NCBI GenBank assembly: GCA_029339195.1
Contig: JAPTJF010000317.1
Location: 1 to 64,000, forward strand
Direction of reading: 5' to 3'
Source of the DNA: Micractinium sp. NFX-FRZ
Lineage: Eukaryota; Chlorophyta; Trebouxiophyceae; Chlorellales; Chlorellaceae
Length of the DNA stretch: 64,000 nucleotides
Part shown: positions 46,989 to 56,989 of the stretch, in pieces
Layout of the letters: the number at the start of each line of letters is the position of its first letter
Position numbering within the stretch: the first letter of the stretch is position 1
Program-made: the position numbers and the translations under genes
Notes under the pieces: model-generated
Database searches by the model: none
Told to the model about the DNA's origin: nothing
What the model saw: the letters and a program-made list of their open reading frames with translations, nothing else

Positions 46989-47326
46989 AGCAGCAGCCGT
47001 GTGGGTGCCATCTTGATGTGAAGAACTTGCTGTGATTTTACAATGTGATTCCGCACCTCAACTGTTGCTACCTGTTTCACGACTTATGCTGTCGCAAAAT
47101 GTTCTGGACTGACAATAACATCTAACATCCGCCGCGGTTTTGATTGCTGCCAAATTGCAACGTCAGCTGCCCAAAAAAGCAGGACAGCAGGCACGGGAGG
47201 GAGGGCACCTGGCACAGGGCTTGAAAAGCTGGGCTGATTCTGCAGCTGGACAGCCAGTCCGCAAACACGTGATCCCCCAGTGCGTGCTTGCTTGCACGAT
47301 GGGTTGCACAGTGCTGCCTGCCCGCA
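46989..47326. other. Convergent intergenic region
   Basis: Only 338 bp separate the stop codons of the receptor kinase (+) and the sulfoxide reductase (-). It is relatively A/T-rich around 47020-47130, consistent with 3' untranslated sequence. No gene seen. Confidence 0.6.
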
Positions 47327-49046
47327 TCACAGCCCGCTCCGCCACTGCCGGCGCCCCAGGCTGCTGCACAGCTGCTCTAGCCACGTGGCATCCTCCTCGG
47401 TGAAGGCAGCCGGCAGGTCTGCACACAGGAGTAGTGGGAAAAGTTGCAGGGAGGTATTTAAAAAAGAAAAACTTTGCCTTTCTGCGAATATAAATAGTAA
47501 ACACAACAAGACGTCTGTGGTGAGCTGGCTTGCTGCGGCAGCGCTGGCAAGGCACAGCAAGCCAGCCAGGGCAGCAGGCCGATAGCGAGTCGGGAGGGCC
47601 GGCCAAGTAGCGGCACATTACGGAGGCGGGCTGGCAGGCGGGCACGCCACGGGCTGTGCGACATCCGTTGTGTGCGCTCAACCCTCACCGTCAGGAACAG
47701 CACAGCACAGCACAGCACAGCGCAGCACAGCACACCACGCACATTCCAGCACGTACAGCACAGCACAGCATGCACATTGCAGCACTGCACCTGAGTCGAC
47801 ATCCAGCACCGCCAGCAGGGCGCCAGCTGGCGTCAGCACTGGCACCACCACCTCCGACTGCACACAGGGGGGCTTGGCGCTGCCGCTCAGCTTGGCACCA
47901 GCTGGTGGGGCAGGGCATGTCAGGCACAGCACAGCCCCAGGCGCAGCATGGCACAAACAAGGTTAAAACGCAAGCTAAAAGAGGAAGCCAACTAAGATTG
48001 GTTAAAAGTAAAGGACAATTTTTCTCTTTTGAAGTACTGAACAGGTGAGCTGCAGTATGCGGTCTGCAGCTTCCGCCACAGCGGGCAGCCCAACAAAGGG
48101 CTTCACTTAGCTAGCCGGCCGCGTCTTGCCTGGGTGCTGCCGGCGCAGGCAATGTGCCCTGGGAAGGCATGGACATCGGGCACAAGCTGCGTCCGCCGGG
48201 TGCGTGCCGCCGCTCCGCAGACGCCCTTGCTGAAGGGAGGGAGGGGGGATGCAGGGGGGAGGGCAGGAGTTGCAGCAGATGTTGGATGCCGGTGCATGCA
48301 GAACAAGCAGCATGGTTCCAGCTGGGCAGGGGATGCAGACCTTCGGAACCGGTGATGTGACACCACTTGAGCGCCAGCCGTGCACCACCTCCACAGGCCC
48401 TGCTGGCAGCAGCAGTGGCAGTGTGCGCCCACCTGAAGGGAATCCGCAGGCAGCCAAGCGAGCCTTGGTACGGCCCAATCACCAGCATGCCGCTGCCCGC
48501 TGCTGCACCTCCAACCGCCGGCGCCCCCGCGGCCCCCGCTGCTGCCGCACCCCCTGCGGACGCTGCCGCTAGTGCTGCTGCTGCCTGCTGGGAGCGGTAG
48601 AAGCCTGTCCAGTGGAAGTAGGTGAAAGCAGAGTGCAGCTCACAAGCCACCGCCGCCATGGCCGCCACCCAGTCGTCCTCGCCTGCAGGCACTGGGAGGT
48701 GGGGTGGAAAGGTGGTTGACGGCAGGCAACTTCTAAATTTCGAATGGCTTTAATAAAAACGAGTCCGAGGGAAGTGGGAGAGCGAGGGTCACGGGGAGCA
48801 GGCGGACGGGGCAGCAGGCGTGGGGCGGGGGGCCGGCGGGGGCCGGCGGGGGGGCGCAGGAAGCCGGGCACCCTGTTGCGCGCTGTGTTATCGCTGCGTT
48901 GTGCAAATCGGCGTTGCAGGTGTTCAGGTGCACTGCTCACCTTCCAACAGCAGCTCCAGACGCTCCAGCACAGCCCGGTACTGAGCTGCCCGCTCCTCCG
49001 TCCCTGCCTGTGCCGGCAGCGAAGCCAGCGGTTCCGCCTCCACCAT
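47327..49046 (-). CDS. Free methionine-R-sulfoxide reductase (GAF domain)
   Basis: Five exons join in phase: 49046-48941, 48682-48433, 48229-48130 (GC donor), 47857-47791 and 47418-47327, giving 204 aa. The family reduces free methionine-(R)-S-oxide with a single GAF domain. Seen here: NFXGFY-like FTYFHWTGFYR, LVIGPYQGSLGCLRIPF, SKGVCGAAARTRRTQLVPDV, HAFPGHIAC, SEVVVPVLTP and LAVLDVDSDLPAAFTEEDA. The three family cysteines are present at about C113, C123 and C147, with the spacings 10 and 24 found in the E. coli and yeast enzymes. A low-complexity Ala/Gly insert precedes LVIGPYQG. No obvious targeting peptide. The intron at 47790-47419 has a cacag microsatellite (47695-47770). It is divergent from malonyl-CoA decarboxylase. 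Confidence 0.93.
47695..47770. repeat. cacag microsatellite in intron
   Basis: Repeated cacag units in the last intron of the sulfoxide reductase gene, read directly from the sequence. Confidence 0.85.
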
Positions 49047-49324
49047 CCCGGCTGCTGCTGCCTGCGCCCTCCTCCGCGCTCGGAACAATTACTTGCGACT
49101 GTTGTTGTTCAAAGTGAATCGCAGCCAATGCGGGAGTGCAAGAAGAGAACCGCGGTGGGGAAATGTGCGAGCGCTCTGCAGTATGGGCCCTCAGATTGCT
49201 CCTTGGTTGACGCAAGCCGGCAAGGGATTGCAAGGTAGCCGTTGGAGGCGCGGTATCGCCTTTTTGTCGCCATCATGGCCAGCGTGGCAAAACGGCACTG
49301 CCTTCGTCCCCCGGACCCCGAAGC
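49047..49324. promoter_or_regulatory. Shared divergent promoter region (reductase / decarboxylase)
   Basis: 278 bp separate the chosen start codons of the two divergently transcribed enzyme genes. No specific elements were identified. Confidence 0.5.
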
Positions 49325-52300
49325 ATGCGTCGATCACTTTTCAGAATGCACCCCGACATGTTGCTGCGCCGCGCAGCCCTGTTCCCCCTGGTCCGTGGTT
49401 GGCCTGGCGGGGTGCGCTGGGTGGCCTCCAGCGCGCCGGAAGCTCCCTCGGGGGACGACAGCATGGGGCAGAGCCTGCTGAAGTACTGGCGCGGCAAGCT
49501 GGACGACCGGCAGAGGGTGGCAGGTGCCCGCCCGCCCGCCGCCGCTGCCTTCCGCTTGCTGCCTTCCGCCTGTCGCTGCCTGCGCGGCCGCCGCGCCTCG
49601 TGCCCCATCCTCCCATTCCCTCCCTGGTCCCCATCCGCCCCCCTTCGACCTATTTGCGAGCAGGGGCTCTGGGCGATGAGGAGGTGCGGCAGCTGCTGCA
49701 CACCGCGCTGCGCCTGCGCCACGGCAAGGTGCAGTCGTCGCTGCCGGAGCAGCTGATGGTGAGTGAGCGAGCGTTCATGCTTGCTTGCTGGCTGGCTGGC
49801 TGGCTTGCCATGTCACTAGACAGCAAATAAGTTATTCTAGTGTTTTAGCTGCAGGGCCGGGCAGGGCAGGGCAGATTCCCGCCCTGAGTTCATTCGCCCG
49901 CCCCGAGACCTCCCTGAGTGCTCCTCCTCCTCCCTTCCTCCTGTTTGGCCACACCCCACCGCCGTGCGTACCTCGTCCTGCCCACTGCCTCCCCTCTCCC
50001 ATGGCAAGAACCCCGATCAGATTGTACAATGCGACGCTGTCTGTGCCCTGCGTGCATGCAGGCTGTGTTTGTGCAGTACTATCGCCAGCTGGACCGGCCG
50101 GACAGGCTGGCGCTGTTCCGCAGCCTGACCTCCGGCCTGGGTGTGCAGGCTGGGGATGTGGATGCCGCGGCGGCAGCCTGGCAGCAGCTGCGGCGCCACC
50201 AGGCGGCTGCCGAGGAGGCTGCAGTGGGGGCAGCAGGGGGCACAGGCGTAGAGGCCTCAGCAGTGGCGGCAGCAGCTGAGGCAGCAGCAGGCACTGCAGG
50301 GGCAGGCGCAGCGGTGGCGGCGGCAGCAGCCCAGGCTCCCGCACCAGAGCAGGTGTTCAAGGCAGCGGAACGGCTGGCAGCTGCCGCCACGCCGCTCTAC
50401 TCGCGCCTGTTTGTGCCGTTGAGCCAGCAGCCGCAGGGCATCAAGTTTCTGGTGGACATGCGGGCAGAGCTGCTGCAGGTGGGGATGGTATGAATTGACA
50501 CAAGAACCAGCACATAAGCGGGGGGTGCGGGGTGGAGGGTGTTGAGGTGCTTGCGGGCTGTTGACTGAGGTGCTGCAGGTGGGGCAGTGTAAAGTAACAC
50601 CACGTGGGGGAGGTAACCTGACCGATCCAGTTCTTCCTTCTTTCAATCGGTAGATCAAGAACCAAGGTGTTGGGCCAGGGGGACAGGCCTGCCTTCCCTC
50701 CCCCAGCCTCCCACGCCTGCCACTCTGCCCTCCCGCTGCGGCGCAGGCGATCCGGGAGCACCCGTCGGGCGCCGCCCCGCTGCGCGCGCTGTCCGACGCG
50801 CTGCGCTCCTCCCTGGCAGAGTGGTTCTCTGTCGGCCTCCTGCAGCTGCGGCGCATCAGCTGGGAGGGCAGCAGCGCGGCGCTGCTGGAAAAGGCAAGCA
50901 GGCAGGGGGGGGTGGGGGTGGGCGCGGGAGGGAGGGGGGTGCCAATGGGGGGTGGCTTGGGGCTTCGCAAGCGTGGCGGCGGGGAGGAAGCAGGCAATCG
51001 GGCAGCGTGGGAGTTGTGGCGTTGGCGTGAGGCGGAATGAGCATGTAGGAGAGGGCGTGGACAGGTTGGCCATAGCGCACGCGCGTGGTCCGAGCGCTGG
51101 TTGCCTGGGTGGGTCGGCAAGGGTGTGCTTCCGTTACATGTGCATCAATGATGCTCCCTGCCACCCCCATGGCAAGCAGGTGGCGGCTGGTGAGGCGGTG
51201 CACCAGTTCAGTGGGTGGGCCGACCTCAAGGGCAGGCTGGATGCGCACAATCGCAGGCAGGTGCCGCGGAAGTGGGGCGGGCACTGCTGCTTCTCAAGAG
51301 CGAAGTGTGGTTCTGTCGCACAGCACTGCACTGCCATCATGGAGTAGGGAGCAGGTGTCGGGGCTCCCGCATGGGTGTGGCTCGCAATGGGCAGGGGGCC
51401 TGGCAAAGCAAGCCCCAAGTGCTGTCCTCACACAGCTGGTTTCATCTTCATCTTGAGGATTGAGCGCGCACACTGAACGCCGCACAGCCCATGGCCTGCA
51501 TGCCTGCCAGCCTGCCTGCGTGATGCGCTGCTGGTTTCATCTCATCTTGGTCACCCCGGGTGGCAGGCTCCTCACACCGGCCCCCCAGCTGATCCCACCC
51601 CGGTCACCGCTCCTGCAGGGTGTATGCTTTCTTCCACGAGGCAATGCCCGGAGAGCCGCTGGTGGTGCTGCACACAGCGCTGACCGCCGACGTGGCGCGC
51701 AGCATGCCGCAGCTGCTGCCGCCCGCTGCGGAGGCGGCGGCGGCGGCTGCCGGCGGCGGCGGCGTGGCGGCGTTGCACGGGGGGGGGGCAGCGGGGATGC
51801 ATGGCGGCAGCGGAAGCTGGGGGGGCACCCATGCAGCCCACCCAGAGGCCTCTCTGCTGGCACTGGAGCGCACGTGGGAGCAGCCGGAGGGCACAGCAGC
51901 GGCAGGGGCGGCAGCCTCCCTGCATGGGCAGCGACAACATGCGCAGCATGCACAGCATGCACAGCAGCAGCCCAGCGCGGCCGTCTTCTACAGCATCTCC
52001 GCCACCCAGCCGGGGCTGGCGGGGGTGGACCTGGGCAACTTCCTCATCAAGCAGGTGGCACACAGCGTGCAGGCCGAGTTCCCCAGCGTCGGCACGCTGT
52101 GCACGCTGAGCCCGCTGCCAGGTGAGCAGGCAAGGGGTGTCGGAGTGACGTGACCGGGCCTGCGCCTGATGTGCCATGCCTTGAAGCAGCCGAGTCAGCA
52201 GGTTCGTGCTTTAATTCAGGTAATGCAGCATGCCACAGCTTGACCACAGCATGCCATGACACGCCACAGTTGCCACGGCATGCCACCGCATGCCTGCCGC

Positions 52301-53722
52301 GTGCCTGTTTGCTCCTCTGCCGCCCACCAACCCTCCGCCCACCCCTTTCTTTCACCACCAATGTTTCGTGCAAGCTTCTTAGACTGGCTGCCTGCTGCCC
52401 AACAGAACCCAGCCTGCCTCGCCCTGCCTGCCCCCTCTCCTCACCTCTTTCCTCCTTCGCCCTGCCCTGCCCCACCCCCTTCAACGCCTCTCCTCCCATC
52501 GCAGGCTTCTCAGACTGGCTGCACCTGCAGCTGGCTCGTGTGGTGCAGGGCCTGCCGCCCACCGCGCCCCTGCTGCTGCCAGCAGAGGCGTCCGCCTTGG
52601 AGGCGGTGGCGGCAGGGCACCTGCCCAGCCCGGGGCAGCAGCGGCAGCAGCAGCAGGGTCAGCAGGGACAGCAGCAGCAGGGACAGCAGCAGCAGGAGCA
52701 GCAGCAGCAGGAGCAGGGGCAGGCGCTGCGTGCCTCCCAGCTGCTGAGCTGGGCGCTGCGAGACGACGCCTGGCTGCACAGCGCGAGGGTGGAGGCGGCT
52801 GTGCAGGCGCCCGTGCTGCGGCTGGCTGCCCATTACCTGCTGCGTGAGCGGCGCAGGTGGGGCGCGCGGCGGGGGAGGGCAGAGTGGCTGGGCGGGCAAA
52901 GGGACTGGCGGGGCAGGGGGACCCACCCAGCTAGTGCCTTGTTGCCCCTCCCTGCCAGGCTCAGGACCTGGCTCTACCTTTTCCCACACCTGCTCCGCTT
53001 CCTGCCCTCCCCAGAGGCACCTACCTGGGAGTGCCCCCATCTCAGCAGGAGGCCCGGCGCTCAACCCCAACGCCCACTCCACTTGCGCACCCCGCAGCCT
53101 GTCCCCTTCTCCCACCATATTGCCTCTGGGTGGTTCAAAATTGATTGGCTGCCTTCCTTTCTGCTGCAGGGGCCTGGCCCTGGACCCCGTGGCCAACTTC
53201 CACCTGCGCAACGGAGCCTCCGTGCTGCACCTCAACTGGCGTGCCGATGTGTCGGCGGCAGGGCTGCGGCGCAGCCACGGCGTCATGGTGAGGGGGCGGG
53301 TGAGAATGGGGGGTGGGTGGGGGGGCGGGTGGGAATGGTGGGTGGGTGGGGGTGAATGTGCAGCGGGGCCGTGGGCACGATGCAGGGCGTGCTTGGCAGC
53401 TGTATGCCACTGCCCATACAGCGGCCGCACGCTGATGAAAACTCTTGTCTCCCGGAGGTCAGCTGCTGGCACGAGCTAGCCACGAGACCGAGTGCACATG
53501 CCGGCAGGTTCTCTGCATTTTTATGTAGCAAGCTGTCCTTATTTCTCTGTCCTTACATCACCTCCGCAGGTCAACTACCACTACGACTTGGACCGGCTGC
53601 AGGAGCACAACCGGGCCTACCTGGCAGACGGGCGGGTGACGGCGGCGCCAGCAGTGGAGGTGCTGCTGCAGCCCGAACTGGCGACGGGCAGCGGCAACGG
53701 CGGCAGCAGCAGAGAGTTTTAG
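49325..53722 (+). CDS. MLYCD: Malonyl-CoA decarboxylase
   Basis: Nine exons join in phase: 49325-49523, 49664-49758, 50062-50478, 50747-50893 (GC donor), 51180-51256 (GC donor), 51619-52121, 52505-52856, 53170-53287 and 53570-53722, giving 686 aa; animal enzymes have ~490. It converts malonyl-CoA to acetyl-CoA and CO2. The start is Arg/Leu-rich (MRRSLFRMHPDMLLRRAALF), like a mitochondrial presequence. Family blocks: YYRQLDRPDRLALFRSL, LSQQPQGIKFLVDMRAELL, HQFSGWADLKGRL, EAMPGEPLVVLHTAL, FYSISATQPGLAGVDLGNFL and DPVANFHLRNGASVLHLNW. The Ser of SIS-TQ (about 439) and His of NFHLRNG (about 609) align with the catalytic pair I recall for the human enzyme. The extra length comes from Ala/Gly and Gln-rich inserts. 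The C-terminus SREF lacks an SKL-type peroxisomal signal. Confidence 0.93.
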
Positions 53723-54343
53723 AGGTTGAGGCCTTGGCGGGCTGAAGCAAAGGCAGCACATGGTGTTGCCTCGCTTGCAACAGCACGCATTGACATGCAA
53801 GACGCAAGTGGTTGCCAGCCTGACGCCAGTACGCTTGACGCAGCACTTTTGACCGCGCTCTGCCCCCATTCTTTTGACCCTTCTGGCCTCCACACTCTGC
53901 ACTTGCTTCGCTTGATTTTGTTGTTGCTGGATTGTTGTTCCGCACATGTCACGCTTGTATCACAGTAATGACAACACAAGAACAGGTTATGTGGGTAGGC
54001 CTGGGAGGGAAATGGCCGCTTTCAATCATCATTGGTGCTGCCTATGCCACAGGTCGAGTCAGGGAAAAAGTTCGGTCCAGTGGATAATGTACATATATAG
54101 CATGGCCGCCGCGGTTCCCGCTGCCCACCTGCCCGCCACATGGTGCAGCCACCCTGCTCAATCGATACACCGGTGGCTGGGGCACTGCCGGCCCCAGAGC
54201 CGCCCTGGCCGCCCTCTCGCTCGGCCGCTGCCATGCTCAGCACCTGGCACCCGCTAGCTGGCGTGCCCTGGCTGCCCCCCAGCGGGAGCCCGTATTTTTA
54301 GTGTGCAGGCGGCCAGCTTTTCAGCAGCACCCTCCTTCCATTC
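53723..54343. other. Convergent intergenic region
   Basis: 3' regions of malonyl-CoA decarboxylase (+) and the Cut8/STS1-like gene (-). No gene supported. Confidence 0.6.
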
Positions 54344-56232
54344 TTAGTGCGCCGTCGGCCCCAGCGCTGCCCTGGCTGCCGTCAGCGGCAGCTCCATGTC
54401 TTCCAGCTGCTGCGCCACCTGGCCCCGGCGCTCCGCCGTTGAGGCCGCCCCCGCCTTGAGCGCCTTCACCAGCAGGCCCTCCAGCTGCTTGGCCGCCTGC
54501 TGCTTGGGCTGCGTGACAGGGCGGGGGCAGGGAGGCTGGGAGGGTGAGGGCGGCACAGGTGCGTGGTGCTTGAGCAGGCTGCGGGGCAGGGTGAGGCGGC
54601 AGGGTGCAGTGAGGCAGGGGCCGGTGGTGGGAGCAGGAACAAGAGAGGAGCCGGCGGCGGCGGGGGACAACTGCAGGGATCGCCTGCCCTGCCCGCTGTG
54701 GTCGCGCCTGCACATTCCCCGTCCTCGCCGCTGCAACCCACCCCACCTTAATAATGTGCTGCAGCATCCCGCCATTTTGCAACCCTCCATATCCCAGCCA
54801 GGCATGTTGGTTGCTGTGTTCAGCGCAGGTGGTATCAACATCTGCCGTTACCTTGTTGTGGGCATCTGCATTCCACTGGGGCATGTCGTCCACCGTCTTC
54901 AGGGCAAACAGAGCATAGTCCAGCAGCGTGTCGTGGCGCTTGCACTGGGCAAACGTGCGCCCGTGCTCCAGCAGCGCCGCCTTCAGGTCCTGTGGCCACA
55001 AGGTGAAGGGAGCGGGGAGGGAATGAGCCATCGGGGGCAGGCAAACGTGCGGCTGTCCGGCCCAGCAGCGCGGCCTTCACGGCCAGGGTAAAAAAGGGAG
55101 GGAAGGGGGAGGAGGGGAAGCAGGGGAGGGGTGGGAGGTCGGGGGCAGGCACACCGGCGTCCATTAGAGGTGAGCGGTCAGTGCAAGCAGGCAGTGAGCG
55201 TGGCAGCAGCAGGAGCAGAAAGGGGCGCCGCAACCTGCTCACTGTAGATATGGATATTCACGAGGAGGCACTGCCATCATCAACATTACATTTCAAGTCC
55301 ACACATGCGGTGTAGCGCTGCACCAACTGGCAGCCTCCCAGCGCTTGCCCTTGCCTGCCTTGCCGTGTACCGCCCGCCCTTCCACCGCCCCCCTGCACCC
55401 GCCTGCACCAGCAATTATCAACCCCAACCAATGGCTTTGCTTCCGCCTCGCCACGCAGCAGCGCGTGCACCCACCCGCAGCGGCGGCCCCACTCGCTTGT
55501 AGGCGTAGCCGTCCCGGTTGTTGCCCCACTTGGCGTGTGGGAAGGCCTTCCACACCTTTTTGGACAGCGCAGTGATGGAGGCCTGGATGCCCTGCAGATA
55601 GGGCGGCATGGGGCAGTAGAAAATTGGGGGTCGACAAGAGATGGCAGGGCCGGGCAAAGTTGGGTGCTGGCAGGCGTTGTTGGGTTCTGGCGGGGAGGGC
55701 AGGAGGCGGGGTGCAACCGCACAGGCGCGTAGAACACTGGAAGAGGGGGGGGGGGCAGGCACCCACAAAACCACAGCTAATGTATGATCACCCTGCCGCG
55801 AACATGACTGTACAAAGGAGGAGCTGGCTGCACCCACCACCCTGCGCCCTCCCGCCCCCTGCTTGCACCCACAGAGAGGTCGGGTGGCGGCAGCAGGCGC
55901 ACAATCCTGCCCTCCAGTCCCCCCTCTGTCTCCTCGTTCAGCTCCAGCACCAGCTCAACCAGCTGCTCCTTGGAGGCGGTGCGCAGAATGTCCGCCAGTT
56001 TGGGCTGCGCGGACAGGCGGGCGCGCTTGGGCGCGCTGCCGCCGGCGCCGCCGCTGGGGGCTGGGCGCGGGCGTGCGCCGCTGCCAGCGCCGCGGCGCGG
56101 GCCGGCAGCGGCCGCGGGCCGCCGCGGCTGCCTCTCCTCATTCTCCTGATCGCTGGCCACGTAGTCGCTGTCGGCGTCGGAGCCATCGTCGGAGGATGAG
56201 GAGCCGCTGGGCTTGAACTCGTCGTCGCTCAT
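54344..56232 (-). CDS. Cut8/STS1-like proteasome tethering protein
   Basis: Four exons join in phase: 56232-55873, 55591-55475, 54989-54852 and 54508-54344, giving 259 aa. The N-terminal third is acidic then basic (MSDDEFKPSGSSSSDDG, later Arg/Pro-rich with PKRARLSAQ), like a nuclear signal. The folded part resembles the fungal Cut8/STS1 domain: LVELVLELNEETEGG, RIVRLLPPPDL, ITALSKKVWKAFPHAKWG, YAYKRVGPPL, HDTLLDYALFALKTVDDMPQ and W-NADAHN. Fungal members anchor 26S proteasomes in the nucleus. The C-terminal helices (AKQLEGLLVKALKAGAAS) are outside the fungal alignment. Assignment rests on motif order recalled from the family; the intron phases and coding flow support the gene itself strongly. 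Confidence 0.7.
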
Positions 56233-56989
56233 CTCGCGTGGTATCGCCAGCACCCTATTCGAACGTGTCGGCTTTTGCTTCTGCTCCGAGGGCCTCTCCC
56301 AAAAATGCTGGGTTGATGTACAGAGGGGGAACCTTGAACTCAAATGCGGGCGCAGCGTGGCACAGCAGGGCAGCCGCCGCCAGGTGGTCGTAGCACCTTT
56401 GCAGCACTAGCTGGTGCCACATCGTAGCATTTACATGGGTTCTGTGTACAGGCGTGCATCCTGGCAGTGTACTGCGGCAGCCATTGCTTGAAAGCACCAA
56501 GGCACCAAGGCAAAGACATGTGACGGAAGGACGGGCGAGGTACAGGATGGATGATGGAACAACAGGGTGAGGTATGGGATGGATGGGGTGAGTAAGGAGA
56601 TGGGTGAGGCATGGGGGGAATACTAGTGATGCTGGAGAGCAGAGGCAGGGTGGTGTGGAGGAGGATACGATGCAACAGGTTGTGTTTTACGTTGTTGTGC
56701 AGAACCCAATGTTCAACGGTTGCTTGGGTTCACCACTGCCTTTCGTTTGTGTTCATTTAGTTTAGGGCAGCGCTGCGCTCGTTGAGACGTCCGAGCAGCT
56801 GCCTGCTGCGCTGAGCCCGGCTGGCCGTGACCAGTGCTGCAAACTCCCTGCCCCTTCTTGTCTTGTGCTTCCCACATGTTGCTGGCTTCCAGACGCGAGC
56901 GCTCTGCCATTCGCTAGCTCAACCAAGTGCCCGGCACCATTGCAATTGCTCTGCTTCCAATTTCCACACCTGCGGTCCGCCGCTGGATG
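56233..56989. other. Intergenic, upstream of Cut8/STS1-like gene
   Basis: Promoter side of one minus-strand gene and 3' side of the next. It contains a gatggatgg/ggtgagg-rich stretch around 56540-56620. No gene supported. Confidence 0.55.
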
